From positions 784,762 to 848,761 of the forward strand of contig NZ_KB913037.1 of assembly GCF_000384295.1 (NCBI RefSeq): a stretch of 64,000 nt of DNA. Direction: 5' to 3'. Under the pieces are notes generated by a model. That model saw only the letters and a program-made list of their open reading frames with translations, did no database searches and had not been told where the DNA came from. Numbering within the stretch: the first letter of the stretch is position 1; the number at the start of each line of letters is the position of its first letter. Below, in pieces: positions 8,966-21,265 of the stretch. The position numbers were made by a program, and so were the translations under genes. Origin of the DNA: Amycolatopsis balhimycina FH 1894. GTDB lineage: Bacteria > Actinomycetota > Actinomycetes > Mycobacteriales > Pseudonocardiaceae.

Positions 8966-10098
8966 ATGAAGAACCTTTCCGTCCTGATCTCCGGCGCGAG
9001 CATCGCCGGCCCCGCCCTCGCCTCGTGGCTGACCCGCTACGGCTGCACCGTCACCGTCGTCGAACGCGCGCCGGCGGTGCGGCCCGGCGGCCAGGCCGTC
9101 GACTTCAAAGGCGCCACCCACCGGACCGTGCTGGCGCGGATGGGCGTCCTCGACGAGATCCTGCGGCGGCAGACCGGCGGCCAGGACCAGACGATCGTCG
9201 ACGCCGCCGGCCGCCCCCAAGCGGTGATCCCCGGCGAGTTCACCGGCGGCGAGATCGAGATCCGCCGGGGCGACCTGGCCGGGATCCTCTACGAGCACGC
9301 GGCCTGCGAGTACCTCTTCGGCGACACCATCACGGCGCTGGCCGAGACCGCGGACGGGGTCGACGTCACCTTCGCCCACGCGCAGCCGCGCCGCTTCGAC
9401 CTGGTGGTCGGCGCCGACGGCATCCACTCGAACGTCCGGCGGCTGGCGTTCGGCCCGGAACGCGACTACGTGCAGTACCTCGGTTATCACTACGCCCTGG
9501 CCGAACTCGGCGAGAAGGTCGCCGAGGGCGAAGCGGTGATGTACAACGAGCCGGGCCGGATGGCCGCTGTCGGCGGGCCGAAGGCATCGGGCTTCTTCGT
9601 GTTCGCCTCCCCCGAGCTGGACTTCGACCGTGGTGACACGGACCGGCAGCGGCACCTGCTGATGGACGCCTACCGGGGCGCCGGCTGGCGGGTGCCGGAG
9701 CTGATGGCCGAGATCCCGCGGGCCCGCGAGTTCTACCTCGACTCGCTCAGCCGGGTCACGATCGACCGCTACTCGCGCGGCCGGGTCGTGCTGCTCGGCG
9801 ACGCGGCCTACGGCAACACCCTCGGCGGCTTCGGCACCGGCCTGGCGATCGTCGGCGCGTACGTGCTCGCCGGCGAACTCCTCGCCGCGGACGGCGACCA
9901 CCGGGTCGCTTTCGCCCGCTACGAGGACCAGTTCCGCGGCTACGCGAAGATCTCGCAACGCGGCAGCGCGGGCCCGTTCCTCGCGCCGCCGTCACCGCTG
10001 CGGATCAAGCTCCGGGACTGGACGTTCAAGTCCCGCTTCCTGCTCGGCCTGATGCTCAAGGCGACCGGCAAGTTCGCCACGGACATCGAGCTGAAGGA

Positions 10099-10117
<19 letters not shown>
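8966..10117 (+). CDS. FAD-dependent monooxygenase (PHBH/TetX-like)
   Basis: A 383-aa class A flavoprotein monooxygenase. The N-terminus has the dinucleotide-binding loop GASIAGP (residues 10-16) with an acidic strand end (VVERAP). [13 protein letters not shown] motif in the middle is the DG motif for FAD/NAD(P)H, and GDAAYGNT near residue 270 is the GD motif contacting the FAD ribityl chain. Such enzymes hydroxylate aromatic compounds, polyketides or antibiotics; the substrate cannot be read from sequence. It is transcribed divergently from the LuxR-type regulator and converges on metH, with the two stop codons overlapping by 19 bp. Confidence 0.9.
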
Positions 10118-13743
<3,626 letters not shown>

Positions 13744-13748
13744 CGGCA

Positions 13749-13834
13749 GCCTCCCTCAGTCGGGAGGCGCCCTTGGTTGGTCATTCCCGGCCGAGCGTGG
13801 CGGACCCGGTGGTCCGTTGCAGCGCCTCTCGGCC
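13749..13834 (-). promoter_or_regulatory. SAH (S-adenosylhomocysteine) riboswitch controlling metH translation
   Basis: On the minus strand, P1 pairs GGCCGAG (13834-13828) with CTCGGCC (13795-13789). The conserved core AGGCGCTGCAACGG follows, with hairpin P2 CGGACC/GGTCCG. GAGGCGC (13828-13822) can pair with GCGCCTC (13770-13764) as the pseudoknot of the SAH riboswitch class, which is known upstream of metH and ahcY. The same GCCTCCC (13768-13762) can instead pair with GGGAGGC (13755-13749), burying the metH Shine-Dalgarno. SAH binding should stabilise the pseudoknot and free the ribosome site. The assignment is from consensus and pairing by eye. Confidence 0.85.
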
Positions 13835-14006
13835 TGTGGTCCACGGTATCGGAAACGGGCACCGGGACGCCATCCCGCCCCGCCGTCGTGTCCACGGACT
13901 GGGACATCGTCTGTCCACAATGGAGCACAGCACTCCCCCTCCGCCCACCCTTCAGTCAGACACCGAGAGTACCCGACCCGTGACACACCGCGCCGGCGGG
14001 GCGGCC

Positions 14007-14035
14007 TTGAAAACTGAAACACGTTCTAATACGCT
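14007..14035 (+). promoter_or_regulatory. Sigma-70-type promoter of a probably leaderless gene
   Basis: TTGAAA (14007-14012), a 17-bp spacer, then TACGCT (14030-14035). Six bases later is the GTG at 14042, so transcription likely begins at or next to the start codon. No Shine-Dalgarno is present. Confidence 0.6.
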
Positions 14036-14041
14036 CGGCCG

Positions 14042-14899
14042 GTGGACTACGGAATCGTGCTGTTCACCAGCGACCGGGGCATCACCCCGGCGGCCGCGGC
14101 GCGCGCCGCGGAGGCCGCCGGGTTCGCGACCTTCTACGTCCCCGAACACACCCACATCCCGGTGAAGCGCGCGTCGCCGCACCCGCGCACCGGCGACGCG
14201 TCCCTGCCCGACGACCGCTACAGCCGCACTCTCGACCCGTGGGTCGCGCTGGCGACGGCGGCCGCGGTCACCGAGCGGATCCGGCTCTCCACCGCCGTCG
14301 CCCTGCCGGTCGAAAGCGACCCGATCACGCTCGCCAAGACGATCGCCAGCCTCGACCACCTCTCCGGCGGACGCGTCACGCTCGGCACCGGGTTCGGCTG
14401 GAATGTCGACGAGCTGACCGACCACGGCGTGCCGGGGAACCGGCGCCGCACCGCGCTGCGCGAGTACCTCGAAGCGATGAGTGCACTGTGGACGGAAGAA
14501 GAGGCTTCCTACGACGGGGAGTTCGTCTCCTTCGGGCCGAGCTGGGCGTGGCCGAAGCCGGTCCAGCCGCACATCCCGGTGCTGCTCGGCGCGGGGCCGA
14601 CGGAGAAGACGTTCCGCTGGATCGCGCGGCACGCCGACGGCTGGATCACCACGCCGGCCGACACCGACCTGGACGGGCACGTGGCCCTGCTGAAGGAGAT
14701 CTGGCTCGCCGAAGGCCGCGAGGGCGCGCCGCGGATCTGCGCGCTCGGCGAGCGGCCGGACCCGGAACGCCTGGCCCACCTGGACTCCCTGGGGGTGACC
14801 GAGACGATCTTCGGTCTCCCGGACCGCGCACCGGACGAAGTCGAAGCCTGGATCGGGCGGCTGGCCGGAAAGCTCTCCCTCGCCCCCGCCCGGACGTAG
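14042..14899 (+). CDS. LLM-class (luciferase-like) F420-dependent oxidoreductase
   Basis: A 285-aa TIM-barrel protein of the bacterial luciferase-like superfamily. It begins (GTG) MDYGIVLFTSDRGI, carries RIRLSTAVALP and SGGRVTLGTGFGWNVDEL (the family's conserved loop around the deazaflavin/flavin), and ends with DGWITTPAD and VTETIFGLPD. Actinomycete members of this size usually use F420, although FMN cannot be excluded. The substrate is unknown. It appears leaderless and stands alone. Its stop codon (14897-14899) merges into the left arm of an intergenic palindrome interrupted by an IS. Confidence 0.88.
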   Translation: MDYGIVLFTSDRGITPAAAARAAEAAGFATFYVPEHTHIPVKRASPHPRTGDASLPDDRYSRTLDPWVALATAAAVTERIRLSTAVALPVESDPITLAKTIASLDHLSGGRVTLGTGFGWNVDELTDHGVPGNRRRTALREYLEAMSALWTEEEASYDGEFVSFGPSWAWPKPVQPHIPVLLGAGPTEKTFRWIARHADGWITTPADTDLDGHVALLKEIWLAEGREGAPRICALGERPDPERLAHLDSLGVTETIFGLPDRAPDEVEAWIGRLAGKLSLAPART

Positions 14900-14923
14900 T
14901 GAACGACTCTTTCCTGGCGTCCG

Positions 14924-16702
14924 GGGCCTGTTGTTTTTTGTGTTGGCTGTCTGGGGGGCTGAGACGTGCCGTCCCGGTGTGCGGGCCGGGGTGTCCGGCC
15001 TGGTGCTAGGTGGTGCGGAGTCGGGTGGTGGTGATGCCTTTGGTGCGGAGTTTGAGCAGGTTGGTGACGGCGGCGGCGAGGGAAAGTTCGGCTTGGACGG
15101 CGGCCAGGCCGCGTCGGGCGAAGCGGCGGAGTCCGCGGCGGTCTTTGACCCAGGCGTAGGGTGTTTCGATCATCGGGGCGCGTTGTTTGTAGAGGGCGTG
15201 CCCGTCGGGGGTGCGGAGCCGGTGGTTCATTTTCTCGCGTGGGGTGGCGTTGTCGGGTGGGTCGCCGGTGGCGGGGTCGGTGACGGCGCGCCGGTCGATG
15301 ACGTGGCGTTTGGCGTCGGCGATGAGCCGGTCCGGGCCGTCGGTGGTGAGGTTGGTGTCGGAGTCGTAGCCGGCGTCGCCGACCATGGTTCCCACGGTGA
15401 GGTCGGTGCGGCCGGTGCGTTCGGCCAGGTGCGCGGCGGTGGCGGTGACGTCGTCTTTGGTGGGGATGAACTGTTCGAGGTCGTTGGCGTCCTGGGTGGC
15501 GCGGGCGGAGATCAGGAACTCGTCGGTGCTGGCCGCGGTCTGGCAGTTGTAGCCCTGGACCCAGCCGTTGCGGGTCTTGAGCAGCCGCGAGTCCGGGTCG
15601 GTCAGGTTCGCGGTCAGCCGGTCCTTTCCGGCCTGTCCGGGCACTGCCGATGCGGCGGGCTGGCCTGCGGCGGGTGCGGTCTGTCCGGCGGCGGTCCGCT
15701 CGGTGTGAGCGCGTGCTGCCTCGTAGGCGGCGCGGGCCGCGCGGACCTTGTGGTGCTCGTCCGGTGCCACCATCCGCCCCGGCGGGCGGGGACGGGCCAG
15801 GAACTCGGCATAACGGGCCTGGGCCTCGGCCTGCAGGCGTTCCCAGCGGGCCCTGGCCACCGCCACCCGGTCCGCGCCCTTGGGCGGGGCCCCGGCCCGG
15901 GTGGCGCCGTCGGCGACTGCCTGGTCGTAGGCCCGGGTGGTCTCGGCCTGCTCGGCCGCGGCCCGCTCGGCCTTCTCGCGCCGGGCCTGGATCTGTTCCA
16001 GCGCCTGGCTGATCCGCTGGTCACGGTGCGTGCGGTCCATCCCGGGCGGTGGTTCGTCCCCGCGCCGGTCGGCGCCGAAGCGGGCGTCCTCGGCCGTGTC
16101 GGTCTCCGCGACGGTGGCCAGGAACTGCTCGGCCTGTGTGCGCAGGTAGTCCTCGCTGCGGTTGGTGTCCTTGCTGGCGTTCGCCGCGATCTTGGTGCCG
16201 TCGAAGGCGACCACCCCGAGTGACACCATGCCCAGCTGCGCGGCCAGCACCAGCGACTCGGTGAGCAGGTCGGTCAGCGCGGCCTCGTGGTGCTGGCGGA
16301 ACCGGGCCAGCACGGTGTGGTCTGGCACGTCTTGGGCGCAGATGATCCGGAACGCCACATCCGTGTGACACAGCCGTTCGATCTGGCGTGAGGAGGACTC
16401 CCCATGTGCCATGGCATACACGAACAGGGTGAGCAGCATGTCCGGGTCGTAGCCCCGCCGCCCGACACCGCCGCGCTTCGCGCGGCGGTGAAACGCCGTG
16501 GTGTCCAGCCGTGCCACCGCCGCGATCACGAACCACACCAGATGATCTTCTGGCAGCCACTCTGTCATCGACGGCGGCAGCAGAAACTCCTGCCCACGAT
16601 CAACCGGCCGATAATCCCTTGCCACACCACGATCATCCCCGCCGACCACCGCTACCAGCAAGATCATCACCACGTGTCAGGCAACCAAAAAGCAACAGGC
16701 CC
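14924..16702. mobile_element. IS1182-family insertion sequence
   Basis: Terminal inverted repeats GGGCCTGTTGTTTTTTG (14924-14940) and GGGCCTGTTGCTTTTTG (complement of 16686-16702) match at 16 of 17 positions. They flank a single transposase gene. TCCG occurs immediately outside both ends (14920-14923 and 16703-16706) and could be a 4-bp target duplication. The ends are inferred by eye. Confidence 0.8.
15006..16625 (-). CDS. IS1182-family transposase
   Basis: A DDE transposase of 539 aa from GTG 16625 (VARDYRPVDRGQEFLLP); the frame extends to 16673. The N-terminal DUF772-like region is present (MTEWLPEDHLVWFV, then RRGYDPDMLLTLFVYAMAHG and DHTVLARFRQ). Catalytic motifs are VVAFDGTKIAANAS (first Asp), MVGDAGYDSDT (second Asp) and the C-terminal IETPYAWVKDRRGLRRF around the Glu. 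A long Ala/Arg/Glu-rich helical insert lies between. No frameshift is seen, so the element may still be active. It was annotated by motif, not by database search. Confidence 0.92.
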   Translation of the reverse strand: MARDYRPVDRGQEFLLPPSMTEWLPEDHLVWFVIAAVARLDTTAFHRRAKRGGVGRRGYDPDMLLTLFVYAMAHGESSSRQIERLCHTDVAFRIICAQDVPDHTVLARFRQHHEAALTDLLTESLVLAAQLGMVSLGVVAFDGTKIAANASKDTNRSEDYLRTQAEQFLATVAETDTAEDARFGADRRGDEPPPGMDRTHRDQRISQALEQIQARREKAERAAAEQAETTRAYDQAVADGATRAGAPPKGADRVAVARARWERLQAEAQARYAEFLARPRPPGRMVAPDEHHKVRAARAAYEAARAHTERTAAGQTAPAAGQPAASAVPGQAGKDRLTANLTDPDSRLLKTRNGWVQGYNCQTAASTDEFLISARATQDANDLEQFIPTKDDVTATAAHLAERTGRTDLTVGTMVGDAGYDSDTNLTTDGPDRLIADAKRHVIDRRAVTDPATGDPPDNATPREKMNHRLRTPDGHALYKQRAPMIETPYAWVKDRRGLRRFARRGLAAVQAELSLAAAVTNLLKLRTKGITTTRLRTT

Positions 16703-16740
16703 TCCGGCGCCAGGAAAGAGTCGTTCACGACCCCCCGGGG

Positions 16741-18129
16741 TCAGCTCTTGGCCGCGACCCCCTGCCGCGCCCGCAGGTCGAGCTCGATCTGCTCCAGGCT
16801 GCGGCCCTTGGTCTCCGGGACCAGCCACTTGGTGAGCACGAACAGCACCACGTTCACCCCGGCGAACAGGAACATCGAGCCGCCGATGCCGAGGGACTTC
16901 GGGTCGGAGATGAGCGGGAACACCGCGCTCACGATGCCCGTCGCCGCCCACAGGACCACGCTGCTGACGCCCATGCCGGTCGCGCGGTACTTCAGCGGGA
17001 ACACCTCGGACATCATGACCCAGACGACCGCGCCCCAGCCGAGCTCGTAGCCGACCAGGTAGAGCACCATCATCACCAGCATCAGGATGCCGCGCGTGCC
17101 GGTGTCGTGGACGTTCAGCACCACGAGCCCGGCCGCCACCAGCGTGATCACCATGATCACGTTGCCGATGAGCAGCAGCGGCTTGCGGCCCCAGCGGTCC
17201 ACCACGAACACGACCCACGCGGTGAACAGGAACTTCGTGACGCCCAGCAGCACGCCGGACAGCAGCGCGGCCTGCGTGGCGAAGCCGAGGCCGATGAGCA
17301 TCGTCGGGAAGTACGCGTTGATCGCGTTGACGCCGCTGAACTGCTGGCCGATCGCGAGCAGCAGCGCGACGACGACCATCGGCCGGACGAACCCGGAGAA
17401 CAGGTCGCGGATCCGCGGCTTGTCCTCGGTGTCCAGCCGGATGACCTCGTGGATGGTCGCGATCTCCTCGTCGAGGTTCACGGTGTTGCCGTGCGCGCTC
17501 GCCAGGACCTGCCGGGCCTCGTCCTCCCGGCCGTTGCGGACCAGCCACCGTGGCGTCTCGGGCAGGAACGCCAGCCCGGCGAGCAGGATCACCGCGGGCA
17601 CGATCGCGCCGGCGAACATCCAGCGCCAGGCCGAGATCGGGCCGAGCCAGTAGCTCACCAGGAACGCGATGAGGATGCCCAGCACGATGAAGATCTGGTT
17701 CAGCGCGCCCATCGCGCCGCGCAGCCGCGCCGGGGCGAGTTCGGACAGGTACGTCGGGACGGTCGAGGACGAAAGGCCGATCCCCAGCCCGATGACCAGG
17801 CGCGAAAGCACCAGCAGCACGAACGTCGGCGAGAAGCTCGCCGCCAGCGTGCCCACGATGACGATCGCCGCCGCGACCATGATCGTGCGGCGGCGGCCGA
17901 GGGCTTCGTTGGTGCGGCTGGAAAGCAGCGCACCGACGATCGCACCGACCGACAGGCTGGCGGTGATCACGCCCTTGTCCCAGCTGGTCAGCGCCCACAG
18001 TTTCCCGATGAACGGGAGCACCCCGGAGATCACGCCGAGGTCGTAGCCGAAGAGGATGCCGCCGAGCGCACCGAAGAAGTACAAGGTGGTCCGGCCGATG
18101 TGCCGTGCCGCCGGGGCCGTTTGCGTCAT
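16741..18129 (-). CDS. MFS sugar porter
   Basis: A 462-aa, 12-helix major facilitator of the sugar porter family. The first helix reads GGILFGYDLGVISG. RTNEALGRRR, PETPRWL after helix 6, the cytoplasmic central loop, the second-half motif DRWGRKPLLLIG and the C-terminal PETKGRSLEQIE are diagnostic. It imports a monosaccharide with protons (XylE/GalP-like); substrate is unknown, but xylose or glucose released by neighbouring hydrolases is plausible. It is divergent from the GH74 xyloglucanase, and a CebR-type operator lies in the shared upstream region, nearer the xyloglucanase. Confidence 0.93.
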   Translation of the reverse strand: MTQTAPAARHIGRTTLYFFGALGGILFGYDLGVISGVLPFIGKLWALTSWDKGVITASLSVGAIVGALLSSRTNEALGRRRTIMVAAAIVIVGTLAASFSPTFVLLVLSRLVIGLGIGLSSSTVPTYLSELAPARLRGAMGALNQIFIVLGILIAFLVSYWLGPISAWRWMFAGAIVPAVILLAGLAFLPETPRWLVRNGREDEARQVLASAHGNTVNLDEEIATIHEVIRLDTEDKPRIRDLFSGFVRPMVVVALLLAIGQQFSGVNAINAYFPTMLIGLGFATQAALLSGVLLGVTKFLFTAWVVFVVDRWGRKPLLLIGNVIMVITLVAAGLVVLNVHDTGTRGILMLVMMVLYLVGYELGWGAVVWVMMSEVFPLKYRATGMGVSSVVLWAATGIVSAVFPLISDPKSLGIGGSMFLFAGVNVVLFVLTKWLVPETKGRSLEQIELDLRARQGVAAKS

Positions 18130-18373
18130 TGCCTGGTCGCCTCTTTCGTAGGTCCAGTCCAGCCAGCGGCCACCACACTCACACGCCGCAAAATGACGGG
18201 CAAGAAGATCCGTGATAACAATTCAGAAACCTGATCGCCGTTCACGTATGTGATTCCGACAAAACCGGCACACCGCGTCCTCGAGGCCGGTATCGAGTCC
18301 ACTGTGGACAGCCGCGGACGCCGAAATCGTCGAACGCTTTACAACGCTCGGAACGTCGGCTTACCGTCTCTTC

Positions 18374-18387
18374 TGGAAGCGCTCCCA
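18374..18387. promoter_or_regulatory. CebR-type operator upstream of the GH74 gene
   Basis: TGGAAGCGCTCCCA matches the CebR palindrome TGGGAGCGCTCCCA with one change. It lies 18 bp before the GTG of the xyloglucanase, where a bound LacI-family repressor would block transcription or translation initiation. Confidence 0.85.
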
Positions 18388-18404
18388 GAGTTGTGGAGGC
18401 AGAC

Positions 18405-21146
18405 GTGCACAACGCCGTGCGAAGCCCGCGTTCCCGTTCAGTGAGACGACTGGTGGCGAGCACGCTCGCCCTCGTCCTGCCCGCCGCCGTCGCGGTACTG
18501 GCCGGCGCGCCGGAGTCCCCCGCCGCCCCCGCGCCGTACACGTGGCGCAACGCCGAGATCGGCGGGGGCGGGTTCGTGCCGGGCATCATCTTCAACCAGA
18601 CCGAACCCGGGCTGGCCTACGCCCGCACCGACATCGGCGGCGCGTACCGGTGGAACCCGGCGACCGGGCGCTGGATCCCGCTGCTGGACTCGGTGGGCTG
18701 GACCGACTGGGGGCACAACGGCGTCGTCAGCCTGGCCACCGACCCGGTCGACCCGAACCGCGTCTACGTCGCGGCCGGGATGTACACCAACAGCTGGGAC
18801 CCGAACAACGGCGCGATCCTCCGGTCGGCCGACCGCGGCGCGACCTGGCAGGCGGCCGCGCTGCCGTTCAAGCTCGGCGGCAACATGCCCGGCCGGGGCA
18901 TGGGCGAGCGGCTCGCCATCGACCCGAACCGCGACAGCGTCCTCTACCTCGGCGCCCCCAGCGGCAACGGGCTCTGGCGCAGCACGGACTCCGGCGTCAC
19001 GTGGGCGAAGGTGACCAGCTTCCCGAACCCGGGCAACTACGCGCCCGACCCGAGCGACACGACCGGCTACTCCAGCGACAACGAGGGCGTCACCTGGGTC
19101 ACGTTCGACCCGGCGACCGGCACCCGCGGCACTACCACGCAGTCGATCTACGTCGGCGTCGCGGACAAGCAGAACACCGTCTACCGCAGCACCGACGGCG
19201 GCGCCACCTGGGCGCGGCTGGCCGGCCAGCCCGCCGGGTACCTGGCGCACAAGGGCGTCCTCGACGCGAGCGGCGGCAACCTCTACCTCGCGACCAGCGA
19301 CACCGGCGGCCCCTACGACGGCGCGAAGGGCGACGTCTGGAAGTACGCCACGAAGACCGGCACCTGGACGCGGATCAGCCCGATCCCCTCCGACAGCTCG
19401 GACGACTACTTCGGCTACAGCGGCCTGACGATCGACCGGCAGCACCCGAACACGCTGATGGTCGCCACGCAGGTGTCGTGGTGGCCGGACGTGATCTTCT
19501 TCCGCAGCACCGACGGCGGCGCCACCTGGACCCGGATCTGGGACTTCTCGAGCTATCCCGACCGGTCGCTGCGCTACACCCAGGACATTTCCTCGGTGCC
19601 GTGGCTGAACTTCGGCCTGCAGGCCGCTCCCCCGGTGCCGTCACCGAAACTCGGCTGGATGACCGAGTCCATGGAGATCGACCCGTTCGACTCGAACCAC
19701 CTGCTGTACGGCACCGGTGCGACGATCTACGGCACGTCCGACCTCACGAAGTGGGACAGCGGCGGGAAGATCACGCTCAAGCCGGTCGTCGGCGGCCTCG
19801 AGGAGACCGCGGTGCTCGACCTGATCAGCCCGCCGTCGGGCGCTCCCCTGCTGTCCGGTCTCGGCGACATCGGCGGGTTCCGGCACGACAGCCTCGACGC
19901 CGTCCCGGCCACGATGTACACCCAGCCGGTCTTCACGACGACCACCAGCCTCGACTACGCCGAGCTGAACCCGGCGACGATCGTGCGCGTGGGCACGCTG
20001 GACCGGAGCGCCCGGCCGAACGACAACCGGATCGCCTTCTCCACCGACGGCGGGAAGAACTGGTTCCAGGGCGCCGAGCCGGGCGGGAACGCCAGTGGCG
20101 GCACGGTGGCGGCGGCCGCCGACGGCAGCCGGTTCGTCTGGAGCCCCGAAGGCAGCGGTGTCGGCTACTCCGTGGGCTTCGGTTCGTCCTGGGCGACGTC
20201 CACCGGTATCCCGGCCGGCGCCGTGGTCGAGGCCGACCGCGTCGACCCGAAGCGGTTCTACGGGTTCGCAGCCGGCAAGTTCTACGTCAGCACCGACGGC
20301 GGCGCGAGCTTCACCGCGACCGCGGCCGGCGGGCTGCCGGCCGGTTCCGCGCACTTCAAGGCGATGCCCGGCGTGGCGGGCGACGTCTGGCTCGCCGGCG
20401 GTTCCGGCACGGCGTACGGCCTCTGGCACTCAACCGACTCCGGAGCGTCTTTCACGAAACTGGCCGGGGTCACCGAAGCCGACAACATCGGGTTCGGCAA
20501 GGCCGCGACCGGCCGGACGTATTCGACGTTATACACCATTGCCAAGATCGGCGGGGTGCGCGGGATCTTCCGGTCGGACGACGCGGGTGTGTCGTGGACG
20601 CGGATCAACGACGACCAGCACCAGTACGGCAATATCGGGGCGGCGCTGACCGGGGATCCGCGGGTGTACGGCCGGGTGTACGTCGGCACGAACGGGCGGG
20701 GCGTGATCATCGGCGAGTCCGGGGGCAGCGAGCCGCCGCCCACGACGACCACGAGCACCACACCGCCGCCGACCACCACGACCACGACACCCACCCCGCC
20801 GACCACGACGACGCCGGTGCCGTCGGGGTCGTGCACGGCCGCCTACACGGTCACCAACCAGTGGCAGGGCGGGTTCCAGGCCGGGGTGAAGATCGGGAAC
20901 ACCGACACGACCACGGTGACCGGGTGGACGGTGACGTGGACGTTCGCCAACGGCCAGAAGGTGACGCAAGCGTGGAACGCCCAGGTCGCCCAGACCGGCG
21001 CGGCGGTGTCGGCGGCGGACGCGGGCTGGAACCGGGTCCTTCCGGCGGGCGGGAGCGCGGAGTTCGGGTTCACCGGAAGCTCGGGCACGGCGAACGCCAA
21101 GCCCACGGCAATCTCGCTGAACGGGCGCGCCTGCACGACGTCCTGA
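18405..21146 (+). CDS. Secreted GH74 xyloglucanase with C-terminal CBM2
   Basis: The start is GTG 18405, seven bases after GGAGG. A signal peptide (basic start, LVASTLALVLPAAVAVLAG, cleavage near APESPAAPA) precedes a two-lobed seven-bladed-propeller GH74 domain with many sialidase-like Asp-box repeats (for example STDGGATW). Catalytic Asp motifs are visible: YARTDIGGAYRW near the start and GLGDIGGFRHD in the middle. A Pro/Thr linker leads to a CBM2 (CTAAYTVTNQWQGGFQ to NGRACTTS). It cuts the beta-1,4 backbone of xyloglucan outside the cell. A CebR-type operator lies just upstream, linking it to the cellulose regulon. Confidence 0.95.
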   Translation: MHNAVRSPRSRSVRRLVASTLALVLPAAVAVLAGAPESPAAPAPYTWRNAEIGGGGFVPGIIFNQTEPGLAYARTDIGGAYRWNPATGRWIPLLDSVGWTDWGHNGVVSLATDPVDPNRVYVAAGMYTNSWDPNNGAILRSADRGATWQAAALPFKLGGNMPGRGMGERLAIDPNRDSVLYLGAPSGNGLWRSTDSGVTWAKVTSFPNPGNYAPDPSDTTGYSSDNEGVTWVTFDPATGTRGTTTQSIYVGVADKQNTVYRSTDGGATWARLAGQPAGYLAHKGVLDASGGNLYLATSDTGGPYDGAKGDVWKYATKTGTWTRISPIPSDSSDDYFGYSGLTIDRQHPNTLMVATQVSWWPDVIFFRSTDGGATWTRIWDFSSYPDRSLRYTQDISSVPWLNFGLQAAPPVPSPKLGWMTESMEIDPFDSNHLLYGTGATIYGTSDLTKWDSGGKITLKPVVGGLEETAVLDLISPPSGAPLLSGLGDIGGFRHDSLDAVPATMYTQPVFTTTTSLDYAELNPATIVRVGTLDRSARPNDNRIAFSTDGGKNWFQGAEPGGNASGGTVAAAADGSRFVWSPEGSGVGYSVGFGSSWATSTGIPAGAVVEADRVDPKRFYGFAAGKFYVSTDGGASFTATAAGGLPAGSAHFKAMPGVAGDVWLAGGSGTAYGLWHSTDSGASFTKLAGVTEADNIGFGKAATGRTYSTLYTIAKIGGVRGIFRSDDAGVSWTRINDDQHQYGNIGAALTGDPRVYGRVYVGTNGRGVIIGESGGSEPPPTTTTSTTPPPTTTTTTPTPPTTTTPVPSGSCTAAYTVTNQWQGGFQAGVKIGNTDTTTVTGWTVTWTFANGQKVTQAWNAQVAQTGAAVSAADAGWNRVLPAGGSAEFGFTGSSGTANAKPTAISLNGRACTTS

Positions 21147-21152
21147 CCAAGT

Positions 21153-21203
21153 CCGTGAAGGCCACCTTGAGGAACTTCAAGTTCCTCAAGGTGGCCTTCA
21201 CGG
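21153..21203. terminator. Perfect 23-bp intergenic hairpin
   Basis: CCGTGAAGGCCACCTTGAGG AAC (21153-21175) and its exact complement (21181-21203) flank a 5-base loop between the convergent GH74 and CMD genes. It probably terminates transcription in both directions. It shares its arm style with the hairpin at 27424. Confidence 0.8.
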
Positions 21204-21265
21204 AACGCGGTGAACAGGGCGAAGGGGGGTTTCGAGCGCGACCGCGCGGAGCTTTTCGAGTCCGG

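Larger units (their letters stand above)
14899..16728. terminator. Bidirectional hairpin split by an IS element
   Basis: GTGAACGACTCTTTCCTGGC G at 14899-14919 is the exact reverse complement of 16708-16728 (21 of 21). The arms belong to the same style of palindrome that recurs between convergent genes elsewhere in the window (GTGAAnGnC...). Here they are 1.8 kb apart because an IS1182 element lies between them. Without it they would form a hairpin with loop TCCGG between the convergent genes ending at 14899 and 16741. Confidence 0.7.

Noticed and set aside
14899..14919. The 21-bp arms as the IS1182 terminal inverted repeats
   Set aside because: They lie outside a second, typical inverted repeat and match the style of other intergenic hairpins; kept as a competing explanation pending other IS copies.
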